A stretch of 64,000 bases of DNA from Anabaenopsis elenkinii CCIBt3563 (GCF_015245355.1 NZ_CP063311.1:4304140-4368139), one strand, 5' to 3'. Counted from the first letter of the stretch, positions 1-9,650 are shown. A program made the numbers and translations. The notes: generated from the sequence alone by a model not told the origin.

Positions 1-2359
1 GGAACGGGTCGTAAATACCATTACTGGTTTTACCCACATAGGCTAAAGTCCCATTTTGAACCCCACGGGCGATCGCATCTTTGAGACCATCACTATTTAA
101 CAGTCGGGGAAATACCGGGGAAGCAAAAAAAGCATCCCGAAGCGCTTTAGTACTCCATTCTGTGAAAGCTGGGGGCCAATTTCTGACTAAAAAGCGGGGA
201 TTGATGGTATCAATTATATCGTCACTTTGACGTAACTTATTAATAATTAACTTAACTAGTTTATCCGCTTGACTAGAGTTAACCTGTCCCAAATCAATTA
301 CACGGATTTGGTTATTTTTATCTAATAAAGCCACATACTTATAAGCATTCCACACACACTCTTTTAAATTCACCTCGCATTTTTTGAGATTTTCTTGTAA
401 CTGACGGGTTTGATTTTCATCTAATTGTGTCTCCTCCTCCCGTATATCCTCCCAAGCGAGAATCTTTCTGGCTTCTTCTCGCATTTTCCCATCATTATCA
501 GCGATCGCCCAAATGATCCCACTCTTAAAGGTTCTATGGGATGTCCCACACTCCTTAGTCATAGATTTCACCATTTCCATGGTTTGGGTATTTTGCCGAG
601 AATATTCTGGTGCTAATATAACTAAACGTAAAACAGGACTATTGGCGATCGCGGCGGAACTTTCGGGAAATTGCACCAACTCTATACCCAATTCCGGGGT
701 AAACACCTTTTTAACTTCTGCTTTTACCCTGTCGGTGATTCGGGAAGTTTGAATATTAGCGCGACGGTCGGCGAGAATTTTATTTAAATTAGGTGAGAGA
801 CTAAAAGAATACCTATTTTGCTCTATTGACAGATAATAACAACTGGTCGCCAGACTTTCCAGCACAGTTTCCACATTTCCAATATCTAAAGATGGTTCTG
901 CCACAGCTAACCGAATTTCTGGTACAGTAGACTCAGCCCGCATAATGCCACCATTAGACTCAAAAAATATGGTGGTTGTTACCTTCTGGTGTAGTCGTGC
1001 TTTTCTAATTTGCTCATCAGCTTCTGCATCCAAACGCACCCCATGGGAATCCTTCCTCCCACAAATATCCGTAGTCACAATCCCTTCTAATCTACTTTCC
1101 CCTAATTGTTCCAACAGTGCTGTACGGAAATTTGGGTCATCCAGGGGAGCAGTCCCTAAAGTAATTAACCCGTCACGGTGTGAGCCTTGATATCCTTTTT
1201 GATAAGCATGAGATACCCACAAAGCTAGGAGTCTTAAAATTCCCCTAGTGCGTTGGAACCGGGGTAAAACTTGCCATTTACGCTCAAATACTGATAATAC
1301 ACAAGGGTGAAAAGGATAGGTAGCATAAAAAGCCTCTCGCGGAGCATCTACCGGAAACCAGCTAGGTAATTGTTGACGGTGGTCTAATACCCAATCAGCA
1401 TATTCATTACAAGTATTCACCGCATCCTTGGGTAAGATAATTCTACCATCCGTAGTCACAGCCCGGCTATCCCACTCAAACAATCTTCTTCTAATAATTT
1501 CTGAGGTTTCCTCTGCTGCTGACATCATGATGGGTTTACCCACCCTATCCAGCATTTTCTTTAATCTTTGTTGGTCTCCCTCATCGTCAGCGGTGTATTC
1601 CATTTCCGAAGCGGGAATAGAAACCACTAACACCACATTATCTAAACCTCTGGCAGTTTCCGACAATGCTTGAATAAAATTGTATAAGCTGTTATGATAA
1701 CCCTTACGACGGTAAGTACTCGCATAATTAAGAACTTCATCCATTAAAATCAAACAGGGTCGATCTTTAGGCAGAAATTGTTTAATCACATCCCCCTTGG
1801 GTTCGATAAATTCCCCTTCGTGTTGTGCCAATATAGCTAGTGCAGACTCACCACCTAACTGATAGGCAATTTCTCCCCATGGTGTTTTGCGTAATGGTGT
1901 ACCATCCTGGCCACCACGTCCATTAATAGAATCAAATTCAGTCCCCACAAATACAGCTACTGCTGCTGGGGGAACGGAGGGTACACCTGCTGCTTGTAAG
2001 ATTTTTTTTACCCCAGTCCAATGTTCCGCATCAGCCCCACCCCGGGCCAGGTGATATAATAAGGTGAGGGCGTGGGTTTTACCGCCACCGAATTGGGTAG
2101 AAAGGTTGAAAACAGCAGAGGTTTGGGTTTTTTCCCCAGATAAACGCCGCACAACTTGGGCTGCAAACTCAGTTAAATATTTAGTTAAATAGGTACGGTC
2201 AAAAAATCTAGCTGGTTGTTGATAATCATCAGGTGCTGTTTTATTCCTCACCTGGTCTAAATGTACTGCAAATTCCGCAGCATCTAAGGGTTTACCTTCC
2301 CGTAGGTCTTCCCGGGGTGTAAGTCCATCGATTTTATACCAAGGTTTAATATTTGCCAT
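1..2359 (-). CDS. DUF499 family P-loop ATPase, partial at window start
   Basis: Read in reverse from the ATG at 2359, an open frame runs 786 codons to the edge of the window, so the C-terminus is missing. Residues about 88-96 carry a Walker A (FGGGKTH) and about residue 204 a Walker B-like LILMDE. The N-terminus (MANIKPWYKIDGLTPRED) is typical of DUF499 (COG1483) proteins, large predicted AAA+ ATPases found beside DUF1156 methylases and SNF2 helicases in anti-phage loci. Here the DUF1156 methylase and a SNF2/DUF3883 helicase lie upstream on the same strand. The likely role, inferred, is ATP-driven action on DNA in a BREX-like defence system. No strong ribosome site is seen before the ATG. Family call is firm; function is inferred. 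Confidence 0.85.
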   Translation of the reverse strand, partial: MANIKPWYKIDGLTPREDLREGKPLDAAEFAVHLDQVRNKTAPDDYQQPARFFDRTYLTKYLTEFAAQVVRRLSGEKTQTSAVFNLSTQFGGGKTHALTLLYHLARGGADAEHWTGVKKILQAAGVPSVPPAAVAVFVGTEFDSINGRGGQDGTPLRKTPWGEIAYQLGGESALAILAQHEGEFIEPKGDVIKQFLPKDRPCLILMDEVLNYASTYRRKGYHNSLYNFIQALSETARGLDNVVLVVSIPASEMEYTADDEGDQQRLKKMLDRVGKPIMMSAAEETSEIIRRRLFEWDSRAVTTDGRIILPKDAVNTCNEYADWVLDHRQQLPSWFPVDAPREAFYATYPFHPCVLSVFERKWQVLPRFQRTRGILRLLALWVSHAYQKGYQGSHRDGLITLGTAPLDDPNFRTALLEQLGESRLEGIVTTDICGRKDSHGVRLDAEADEQIRKARLHQKVTTTIFFESNGGIMRAESTVPEIRLAVAEPSLDIGNVETVLESLATSCYYLSIEQNRYSFSLSPNLNKILADRRANIQTSRITDRVKAEVKKVFTPELGIELVQFPESSAAIANSPVLRLVILAPEYSRQNTQTMEMVKSMTKECGTSHRTFKSGIIWAIADNDGKMREEARKILAWEDIREEETQLDENQTRQLQENLKKCEVNLKECVWNAYKYVALLDKNNQIRVIDLGQVNSSQADKLVKLIINKLRQSDDIIDTINPRFLVRNWPPAFTEWSTKALRDAFFASPVFPRLLNSDGLKDAIARGVQNGTLAYVGKTSNGIYDPF

Positions 2360-2403
2360 AATTTTACAAGTTGTTTTATAAGTTTTTCCGGGGGAAGAGG
2401 GAG

Positions 2404-2490
2404 AAACAATCAAATCCAGTCCCCTCCTCTCTTGAGGGGAGGGTTAGGGTGGGGTCAAACAATATTTGATACACTAATCATAACTTCTTA
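2404..2490 (+). repeat. Dispersed G-rich palindromic repeat, copy 1
   Basis: About 87 bp between two minus-strand genes. It opens with AAACAATCAAATCCAGTC, then a CCCCTC...GAGGGG stem and a GGTTAGGGTGGGGTCAAAC block, and closes with TTTGATACACTAATCATAAC. The same layout recurs near 8627, 9437, 9563 and 10117, with inverted partial copies near 4580 and 14122. A short fragment of the start recurs at about 2509. Confidence 0.8.
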
Positions 2491-2580
2491 CTCCCCTGAT
2501 CAGGGGGGAAACAATCAAATCAATACTAGCTCTTACCTTAAAGTAGCATAAATAATATTATACAATTTTCCTACGGGTAA

Positions 2581-2601
2581 CAGTCAACAGTCAACAGTCA
2601 A
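2581..2601. repeat. Heptamer tandem repeat (STRR-like)
   Basis: Three perfect copies of CAGTCAA directly after the stop of the AAA/PD-(D/E)XK gene. Short 7-bp tandem repeats of this kind (STRR) are known from heterocystous cyanobacteria. Confidence 0.85.
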
Positions 2602-2612
2602 CAAATCCAAAC

Positions 2613-4169
2613 CTACCCCCGAATGACTGTGATATTTCTTCCCTGGGGACTGCGGGCTATTTCCGTAGTAGTGCGATCGCTGATGGGGGGTAAATCCGGG
2701 CGACGGTCAAATATTACTAACCATCCTGTATCTAGATTGAGTCCTGATAAATATTTATCTAGTTGTATTAATCCTTGGGGTAAGGGGTCGGGTTTACCAT
2801 GCTTCCATACCTTTAATTCCATCCCTAAGACCACATCCCCATACCTTAAACATATATCCATCCTCCCGGAGCCTATGGCGTATTCCCGTTCTAAGCTCCC
2901 ACCACCATTAACCACACGGTGTAAAAATGCCATTAATACTAAGTGGGGGGCTATTTCTGGGTAAGGGGTACTTTTAAATAATGGTTCCCCATGTTGTCGC
3001 CAAAAGTCTAAGAATGAATTTAACAATGCTATTGCATCCAGTTTGCCAGTATATGTTAACCAGGTGGGTTGAATCATCGGTAAACTATCTTGAGTTCCCT
3101 GGGATAACACCTTGGGGATGACCTCTTGATAAATGGGGTTAGCTACCTTTAACCCACCCTCTTTACTGCGAATCACTAAGCCTAAATCTAACAGATAACG
3201 GCGATCGTCTTCCGGGGTGTTGGGTAATTCTTCCCCAGCTAAGATGGGTTCTATGATTGCTTTTACCCTATCTTCTCGCAGTCGTTCTGCTAAACTATCT
3301 AGGTGGGTGTCTTGCCTTTGAATTAAGATATCTTTGGCTTGATTGATTAAATCTACCGTGATGGGGATATTCACATCTTCTGCTAAATACTCCGTAACTT
3401 GACGGGCGATCGCATTAACTAACCAAGGTTGACCCTGGGTTAAATAGTAGGCGTGGTGAATGGCTTCGGGGGTGAAAATTTGCCCCGTGGCTTGGGTGTG
3501 TTGTTCGTATAGAATTTTTACCTCTTCCAACGTAAAATTATTTAAAGTTATAGATTCTACCTTGATATTAAAGGGGCTAGAGGTATTTAACCTGTCACTA
3601 CCACCAGAAGCTACCTTGTAATCACGGACATCCCGCATCCCAATTAAGGCTACACATTGGGGGAAACCCTGGGGACGACTGGGATAACCGGAGCGTAATT
3701 GTCGCAGTACAGACATGAGAGTTTCATCACTTAAAGCGTCAATTTCATCTAAAAATACTACCAGGGGATGGGGAGAACTACCAGCCCAAATACTGAGAAC
3801 TGTTTGTAAATCTAACTGGGTAATTCCCGTTTCTTCCTTAATTTGATTAATATGTGGTAAGGGTAACTTCAAAAACCGGATCTGATTCTGCCAGTGATTT
3901 AAAATACTACTTTGCGCCGCCAGGGGGTCATGGGGAAATACTGCGCCCACTTCTAAGGATAGTAAGACGGCGGTGTACTTACCACTAGCTGTTAATTCCT
4001 GTGCTAGGGTGAGCATGGCAGTAGTTTTACCGGTTTGTCTGGGTGCATGGATGACAAAGTAATTCTCTTGCTCAATCAAGCGTTTTAACTCTGGTAACCG
4101 TTCACTGGTGGGTAGGGTATAGTGAATATTTGGCTTACAAGGGCCAGCGGTGTTAAACCATTTAGTCAT
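2613..4169 (-). CDS. AAA ATPase fused to a PD-(D/E)XK nuclease-like domain
   Basis: 518 aa. The N-terminal half is a P-loop ATPase: Walker A HAPRQTGKTTAM at about residues 41-52 and Walker B VVFLDEID at about 136-143. This layout is common in cyanobacterial 'AAA-like domain' proteins. Near residues 430-455 there is GRMDI followed by GMELKVW, which fits the D...ExK core of a PD-(D/E)XK nuclease, so an ATP-gated nuclease is plausible. It lies between the DUF499 and DUF1156 genes, same strand, but with a repeat-rich 761-bp gap upstream, so it may be a later insertion into the defence block. ATPase call firm; nuclease activity inferred from motif spacing only. Confidence 0.75.
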   Translation of the reverse strand: MTKWFNTAGPCKPNIHYTLPTSERLPELKRLIEQENYFVIHAPRQTGKTTAMLTLAQELTASGKYTAVLLSLEVGAVFPHDPLAAQSSILNHWQNQIRFLKLPLPHINQIKEETGITQLDLQTVLSIWAGSSPHPLVVFLDEIDALSDETLMSVLRQLRSGYPSRPQGFPQCVALIGMRDVRDYKVASGGSDRLNTSSPFNIKVESITLNNFTLEEVKILYEQHTQATGQIFTPEAIHHAYYLTQGQPWLVNAIARQVTEYLAEDVNIPITVDLINQAKDILIQRQDTHLDSLAERLREDRVKAIIEPILAGEELPNTPEDDRRYLLDLGLVIRSKEGGLKVANPIYQEVIPKVLSQGTQDSLPMIQPTWLTYTGKLDAIALLNSFLDFWRQHGEPLFKSTPYPEIAPHLVLMAFLHRVVNGGGSLEREYAIGSGRMDICLRYGDVVLGMELKVWKHGKPDPLPQGLIQLDKYLSGLNLDTGWLVIFDRRPDLPPISDRTTTEIARSPQGRNITVIRG

Positions 4170-4930
4170 AAAAGTTTAGGTATAGGTTGATTTGATTATA
4201 ACTTCTATGATTGTTGGCGGTTGACGGGTCAGGGTTTAAGAGCTAGGAGCACGGGGAGCCAGGGGTTAGAAACCCCTGTCTCATAGCTTAAGTCGGATGA
4301 ATCCGACTCGGTGTTAACTGTTGACTACTCATATCCCCGACTTCTGACTATGATATTGGCCACCAGAGTCAACACCCCCAGTCAGTGGCGGGGATGGTGG
4401 TTACTAATGAGGTACGTGATTATGCTTATGGTTAAGGTTTGTTTGTTTTGGGTCTGTGCGGTGATGATGTGGTGATTTTAAATGAGCCGAATTTTCAACC
4501 CCGGAAGTGGTAATAGGAGCTTTCAGAGGGGGCGATCGCCTATAACAGCAGCGATCGCCTTTCGCAGATGGTCGGATGAGGTTTGACCCCACCCCCAACC
4601 CCTCCCCTTGTAAAGGGAGGGGGGTATAGAGAATGGCGATCGCCTTTGGTCAAGATCATCAAATACATGATCTTCTAGTCAGATTTATCTGACTTTAGCT
4701 TTGAGACGGGGGTTTCTAACCCCCGGCTCCCCCTGTAGCATCAAAGGGAATTTTTCAACCCAGGGCGATCGCCTATAACAGCAGCGCTTCGCCTTTGGTC
4801 AAGATCATCAAATACATGATCTTCTAGTCAGATTTATCCGACTTTAGCTTTCAGACAGGGGTTTTTAACCCCTGGCTGCTGTGGGTGTTAACTGTTGACG
4901 GGTGACGGGTGACGGGTGACTGTTGACCCT
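4170..4930. repeat. Gene-free 761-bp block of palindromic repeats
   Basis: I see no convincing gene here. Two direct copies of a multi-hairpin unit lie at about 4642-4728 and 4791-4876. Each has AAGATCAT...ATGATCTT, then AGTCAGATTTATCTGACT (or a one-base variant), then a GGGGGTTTCTAACCCCC-type stem. An inverted copy of the last two stems is at about 4257-4308. A separate 23-bp unit starting GGCGATCGCCTATAACAGC occurs at 4531-4553 and 4764-4786. An inverted partial copy of the G-rich repeat is at about 4580-4626, and heptamers (TGACGGG type) fill about 4892-4926 just past the stop of the methylase gene. Confidence 0.8.
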
Positions 4931-7900
4931 CTAAAACCCTAATCCTTTCTTTCTGGCTAATACCCCATCTACCCAGCGTTTTTCCTCTGAACTAACGGGG
5001 TATAATGCCGATAGCGCCTGAGCAAGTCCCCAAAAACGGGAGTCACCACCGACACCTTCATCAACTAAAAAGCTTTTCAATGCTTCGCTGCGTCCAGCTG
5101 CAAATAAAATCATAGTTTGGTGAATTTGGTCTAAAGTAGTATTTCCTATCTGGGGTAATGTTTGTGTATCTTCCTCCCCGCCATCTTCCTCTGTCATACC
5201 CATTTGGGTTAATAGGTCTAGTTGTTCGGGTTGTTTCTTTTTCCCTTTGGTTTTACCTGTGGTTGGGGTGGGGGAACCGGGGGAAGCAAGTAAATATTGT
5301 CTACGTTCTGAAACTGGTAACAGTCGGGCGCTACTACCTTTAATCTCCACTAACCGGGTTAATTGTTCTAACTTTACCCCCAGTCCTTGGGCTATTTTCC
5401 GCGCTGCGTCATACTCTAGGGTATAACCGCTGGTTTTACTGGTTTTGCTGCTGGTTTCCTCCTCTTCCTCCTCCTCCGGTTCTGTGGTATCAACTTTACC
5501 TGCGGAAAGAGTCCACAACCACATGGCGGTAAGGCGCGCATCTTCTTCAAAGTCAGTGGTATCGGTGTCAGAGAAAATCATACTTAGGGCTTCCCTTGAT
5601 ACCGCCGCCCACACATATTCTAGATATTCCTTCAGGGTGACAATTTCACCAGAAGCCTTTTCTACCCCGGAGTAGCGAGAGAAGATTTCTAAAGCTGGGC
5701 CTAGACACGCAAAGATAGCATCAGCACCCACTACCCCTTCCCCTGCTAATCTACCCATCCAATCATGTATGCGTTGGGGGAGTTCTTCCAGGACATCTCG
5801 CCAGTCGCCAATTTCCTCACAGGTGCGGGGACGACAGACTATATGGACTGAGGAAGCAAGGGCTGCTGTTCCCATTGCATTCATCCTATTTCCCATTTCT
5901 GTATCTATAGGCCAGGAACCAGTTATAGTCCAACCTGCATCTACCATGGCTTGTAGTTGGGCTTCCCACCCAGCAGTTGATTTATGAGCAAAGACAATTA
6001 CAGCTATACCTTCCGGTGCTAAAAATCGGTTTCCTTCCGCCATAGCTTTTTGCATTTGCTGTTCAAAATAGGCTTTATCTTTGCCTCTGCTGGGATTTAC
6101 AATACATTCTTCTTCTTTTGGTGTTAATTCATTTTTAAAATTAAGGCTAATAGTTTTAGGTAATGTACGTTTCAACCACACATAAAAAAAGTCCGATAAA
6201 TCAGAATATTCAATACTGTCATAGTATGGAGGATCTGCCATTAATGCTTGAGCAAAATCATCTGGTAAGATATGGTTATTTGCAGGAATTAAGCTTACAT
6301 TACCAGAAGAATTATATGAACCTAAAATATATTGAAAAACTTTATCAACTATTAAACGCCCCCAACTCCAACTCCAAGAATTACTAAATATTAAATTAGA
6401 TTCTGCAAAATCCCATACCATTGGTATTGCTTGTCTACTAAATAATGCTGTAATTCCTTGATCATCATTTCCCCACCTAGTTAAAGAATTACCAAAATCA
6501 GCAAGTTTATCAACTGTTAATACTAAACAAGTTTGCACAGCCTCAGCCAAACCTTTATCTTCCCTATCTGCTAACTTTTCTCCCACATCTTTAACCAACT
6601 TCACCAAAGTAGTTAAAGCTAAACTTTGCCGATGAGTAAATAAATCTCCAAATTTATCTATTCCGTAAGATTCTAGACGAAAGCTTCTACCTTGAGGTGG
6701 AGTAGGTTCATCAGGAATTAAACTCAAATCCCCAGAATGCTCTTTCACCCGCCTTTGTAACTCAACACCAGCCTTTACCACAGCGTCTAAATCCTGCTGA
6801 TTGGGTAACCGATAAAATCGCCCCTTAGTACCTTCCTTCGTAGTCACCACACAAAACAACCGTGCATCATTCGCCCCTCCCCGACGGGCTTTAAACTGTT
6901 TACGCACCGACGCTACAGGGGTAGTATACCCACAACAAGGACAAGTAGCGGAACCTCTTTTCACCGTCCCATCAAAACTAGGGTTTGTGACCTCTATTTC
7001 TGGGTTATCAGCGACTACCCATTTATTTTTATCCTTCTGGATAATTTCAAACTCTACCCGCTTCTGTTGCGGTTGGGGAATGATCCTTAAACCAATATTG
7101 CGATTACTCTTTTTACACAGATACAAAGACCGCATTAAGGGAACTTCCGCCCCACATCCTGGACCTTCACAAATAATAGTCCTAGCCCATAAATAGGCAA
7201 TGGGGGTACTACCATCGGCATCTTGGGGATAAAATTGACCTAATTCTGTTTCTGCTGCTTCCTTTACCCACTGTCCCCAATGGCGCACCTCATCCGCTAA
7301 CTTTTGCCCATATTTAGGGATATATTCCAACACCACCTTATTTAACAACACCGCCACGGGGTTAATATCAGAGGCGAAAGCATCCCCACCCACCCGCAGT
7401 GCTTCCAGTGGGATGGAACCACCCCCAGCAAAAGGGTCAACCACTAAGGGTTTAGTTCCTGGTATCCCCCCTAAAGCTTCGTGTGCTGCTTGGGTTAACT
7501 GACGACTGGTTTCTAAATAATCAACTTGGGTAGAATTATCCCAGTTAGCAAAGTCTGCAATAAAATCAAGCAAGCTATTTCTTAATATATTCCAATCTTG
7601 AGGACTGTTAACATCTAACTGAGATTCTGATTGAGCTAATATTCCCCATTTACTCCAAACTTCAGTAGAACAATGTTTAGATAACTTCTCATCTGTGGCT
7701 GCTTTCACAGCAAAATTATGAATATATTGGGTAGCTAAATCGCGAAAGGACTGGGGACAGTTTACATCAACCGGATCAGGCCATAACGCCGCACAAAGAA
7801 CAGCCCGACAAGCCGCCAAAGGTCGCCGCGCCCACCAAATATGTAAAGTAGAAATATGTCCATGGCGGATTGATTTCTCTCTTCTAGCGTGGGCGGAAAT

Positions 7901-7948
7901 GCGTTTAATAGGTAGGTCAACCTCAATCAGGCGTTTAGGGTATGGCAT
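4931..7948 (-). CDS. DUF1156 zinc-ribbon adenine-specific DNA methyltransferase
   Basis: 1005 aa. The N-terminus (IKRISAHARREKSIRHGHIS, then WWARRPLAACRAV) is the DUF1156 signature of COG1743. Motif I (DPFAGGGSIPLEAL) lies near residue 172, zinc-ribbon cysteines (CEGPGCG, CPCCG) in between, and the catalytic DPPY of an N6-adenine methylase near residue 567. A Glu-rich linker follows at about 850. Relatives (PglXI of type 3 BREX and DUF499-linked methylases) mark host DNA in anti-phage systems. The SNF2 helicase upstream and DUF499 ATPase downstream support the same role here. Transcribed leftwards; the gene just upstream is an unrelated Uma2 nuclease, 38 bp away. The strand position of the modified base is unknown. 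Confidence 0.9.
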   Translation of the reverse strand: MPYPKRLIEVDLPIKRISAHARREKSIRHGHISTLHIWWARRPLAACRAVLCAALWPDPVDVNCPQSFRDLATQYIHNFAVKAATDEKLSKHCSTEVWSKWGILAQSESQLDVNSPQDWNILRNSLLDFIADFANWDNSTQVDYLETSRQLTQAAHEALGGIPGTKPLVVDPFAGGGSIPLEALRVGGDAFASDINPVAVLLNKVVLEYIPKYGQKLADEVRHWGQWVKEAAETELGQFYPQDADGSTPIAYLWARTIICEGPGCGAEVPLMRSLYLCKKSNRNIGLRIIPQPQQKRVEFEIIQKDKNKWVVADNPEIEVTNPSFDGTVKRGSATCPCCGYTTPVASVRKQFKARRGGANDARLFCVVTTKEGTKGRFYRLPNQQDLDAVVKAGVELQRRVKEHSGDLSLIPDEPTPPQGRSFRLESYGIDKFGDLFTHRQSLALTTLVKLVKDVGEKLADREDKGLAEAVQTCLVLTVDKLADFGNSLTRWGNDDQGITALFSRQAIPMVWDFAESNLIFSNSWSWSWGRLIVDKVFQYILGSYNSSGNVSLIPANNHILPDDFAQALMADPPYYDSIEYSDLSDFFYVWLKRTLPKTISLNFKNELTPKEEECIVNPSRGKDKAYFEQQMQKAMAEGNRFLAPEGIAVIVFAHKSTAGWEAQLQAMVDAGWTITGSWPIDTEMGNRMNAMGTAALASSVHIVCRPRTCEEIGDWRDVLEELPQRIHDWMGRLAGEGVVGADAIFACLGPALEIFSRYSGVEKASGEIVTLKEYLEYVWAAVSREALSMIFSDTDTTDFEEDARLTAMWLWTLSAGKVDTTEPEEEEEEETSSKTSKTSGYTLEYDAARKIAQGLGVKLEQLTRLVEIKGSSARLLPVSERRQYLLASPGSPTPTTGKTKGKKKQPEQLDLLTQMGMTEEDGGEEDTQTLPQIGNTTLDQIHQTMILFAAGRSEALKSFLVDEGVGGDSRFWGLAQALSALYPVSSEEKRWVDGVLARKKGLGF

Positions 7949-7986
7949 TATTTAGAAAATCCGGGAGGTATAGGCGGAGCAATCAA

Positions 7987-8598
7987 CTATAAATCTATAT
8001 TTTCGGTGAAATTAACTTTTTTATATAATTGCTGCACAGACAATTGTAACTTAACTGTTGACAGATTTAACTGAGCATTTTCTGTTTTATACTCAGTCAA
8101 TATCCATTGATGTTCACCAGTCTTGACATATTGCATCACATAATATTGACTCTGGTCAATTAAAATATATTCTTTCAACTCAGGAATTGAGCGATAATAG
8201 AGAAACTTATCCCCCTGGTCATAATCTTTGGTAGATTTCGATAAAACCTCAGCAATTAATAAAGGATTTGTCACCGTTGTAGTATTTGTGCTGTAATAAA
8301 CAGGTTCACCCTCAACAACCATCACATCAGGATAGGTAAACTGTCTATACTGTGGTATCCACAACTTGACATCACCAATATAAACTTCATAGTTCAAATC
8401 ATCTAAAGCTAAATTTAACCTAGTGGCGAGATTTAACGCCAATTTATTATGATTAGTAGTCCCCCCAGTCATCGCTATAATTTCCCCATCTCGAAATTCA
8501 TTTTTATCATCAGCTTTCGCTTCTAGTTCTAAATATTCTTCTGGGGTATAGTAGGCTTTAAGGATTTTGATATTCTGGGTAGTGGTTCGTAATTTCAT
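7987..8598 (-). CDS. Uma2 family (PD-(D/E)XK-type) protein
   Basis: 203 aa. The sequence has the usual Uma2 order: YTPEEYLELEAK near the start, NEFRDGEIIAMTGG, then YPDVMVV at about residue 113 and PLLIAEVLSKST at about 127, which supply the D and E of the predicted nuclease site. A K follows in YDQGDKF and YILIDQ further on. Uma2 genes are very abundant in cyanobacteria and their biological role is unsettled. It sits between the methylase and a toxin-antitoxin pair, with a dispersed repeat just upstream. Family firm, function unknown. Confidence 0.88.
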   Translation of the reverse strand: MKLRTTTQNIKILKAYYTPEEYLELEAKADDKNEFRDGEIIAMTGGTTNHNKLALNLATRLNLALDDLNYEVYIGDVKLWIPQYRQFTYPDVMVVEGEPVYYSTNTTTVTNPLLIAEVLSKSTKDYDQGDKFLYYRSIPELKEYILIDQSQYYVMQYVKTGEHQWILTEYKTENAQLNLSTVKLQLSVQQLYKKVNFTENIDL

Positions 8599-8626
8599 AG
8601 ATTTATTCAGGATAAATTAGGTATAG

Positions 8627-8723
8627 CATAAAACAATAAAATCCAGTCCCCTCCCCTTACAAGGGGAGGGTTAGGGTGGGGTGAAACAATAGTTGATACA
8701 CTAATCATGACTTATCAAACATC
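8627..8723 (+). repeat. Dispersed G-rich palindromic repeat, intact copy 2
   Basis: A full-length copy with the central perfect stem CCCTCCCCTTACAAGGGGAG and the tail GATACACTAATCATGAC. It is nearly identical to the copy at 10117-10434 that carries a MITE, so it serves as that insertion's empty-site reference. Confidence 0.85.
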
Positions 8724-8725
8724 CT

Positions 8726-9136
8726 TTAACGTAATAAAGAAATAAACCCAGCTTGTTCAAAATGTTTATCATAGGCAAGTGCTTCTAATATATTTTTTTC
8801 AGACATAATACAAAATGATGTACAATCTGTCATACTCCATGCTTGATCTAGCCTTTGACTATACAACTCCAGCCCACGTTTAAAGAGGTTATCTGTTTGT
8901 ATAACTACTTCAATCTCAGGATTATCAAAGCAGTAATTAATAAACTTAACCACCTTTTGTTTATAAAAAACACCTTTTGCAGAAAAGGCATTTAGTAATT
9001 CAGTAAATACCATCTCACTGGTCACCAGGTCAATATTATTGATACGATTTGCTATTTCTTTAGCTTTTTGATGTAAATCATCATCAGGATTGAGTAAAGC
9101 AATCCAATAGCCTGTATCAGCAAATATTTTTCTCAT
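8726..9136 (-). CDS. VapC-like PIN domain ribonuclease toxin
   Basis: 136 aa. PIN-domain acidic residues are in place: D7 in FADTGYWIALL, E in SEMVFTELLNAF at about 46, D in SMTDCTSF at about 104, and D in LAYDKHFEQAGF near 123. PIN toxins cleave RNA, often tRNA, when freed from their antitoxin. The start overlaps the stop of the upstream small gene by 4 bp (ATGA), the classic coupling of a toxin-antitoxin operon. RNA target cannot be read from sequence. Confidence 0.88.
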   Translation of the reverse strand: MRKIFADTGYWIALLNPDDDLHQKAKEIANRINNIDLVTSEMVFTELLNAFSAKGVFYKQKVVKFINYCFDNPEIEVVIQTDNLFKRGLELYSQRLDQAWSMTDCTSFCIMSEKNILEALAYDKHFEQAGFISLLR

Positions 9137-9405
9137 AATTCTTCTTTAGATGCACCATATAAATAGTGATCTAGATTTTTTGATAAATCCCTTGGTAGCT
9201 GTAGATTATCTCCTGTGGGTGTTTCAGAATTGATTTGATCTATGAAATTTAACAAAGATGGTAAATCAGAATTATGAGAATTATCTTTCTTCACTATTTC
9301 TTGATTTGACCGGTATTTAATAAATAACAGGAAGTCTAAAACTTCTTTGATTAAAATATCAGGTGTTTGAGATATTTCATTGATTAATCGTTCTCTTGCA
9401 GACAT
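9133..9405 (-). CDS. DUF2281-like antitoxin partner of the PIN toxin
   Basis: 90 aa, small and acidic. The N-terminus ARERLINEISQTPDILIKEV, followed by LDFLLFIKYR, resembles DUF2281-type antitoxins that precede PIN toxins in cyanobacteria. Translational overlap with the downstream toxin supports the pairing. The C-terminus (LSKNLDHYLYGASKEEL) would be the part that wraps the toxin, by analogy. The promoter must lie in the repeat-containing gap at 9406-9650. Confidence 0.8.
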   Translation of the reverse strand: MSARERLINEISQTPDILIKEVLDFLLFIKYRSNQEIVKKDNSHNSDLPSLLNFIDQINSETPTGDNLQLPRDLSKNLDHYLYGASKEEL

Positions 9406-9436
9406 TTACTTTCTCCTTAAAACAGGGAAACATCGG

Positions 9437-9534
9437 AAACAATCAAATCTAGTCCCCTCCTCTTACAAGGGGAGGGTGAGGGTGGGGTGAAACAATACTT
9501 GATACACTAATCATACCTTTTAAAACATCCTCTT
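9437..9534 (+). repeat. Dispersed G-rich palindromic repeat, copy 3
   Basis: Same order of blocks as copy 2, with AAACAATCAAATCTAGTC at the start and GATACACTAATCATACC at the end. It lies directly upstream of the antitoxin gene. Confidence 0.8.
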
Positions 9535-9562
9535 AGGGAACACCGGATAAAAAGGGAAGTAC

Positions 9563-9650
9563 AAAATCCAGTTCCCTCTTGAATAGAGAGAACTGGGTGG
9601 GGTCAAACAATATTTAATACACTGAACATAAATTTTAAAACATCCTTTCA
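9563..9650 (+). repeat. Dispersed G-rich repeat, diverged copy 4
   Basis: Begins AAATCCAGTTCCCTC. The central stem has changed to CTTGAATAGAGAG, but the GGGTGGGGTCAAACAATATTT block and an altered ACACTGAACAT tail remain. It abuts the stop of the Rpn remnant. Confidence 0.65.

Noticed and set aside
4404-4598. 64-aa frame in the repeat block
   Set aside because: It reads through HIP1 and palindromic repeats with low-complexity His/Pro-rich sequence.
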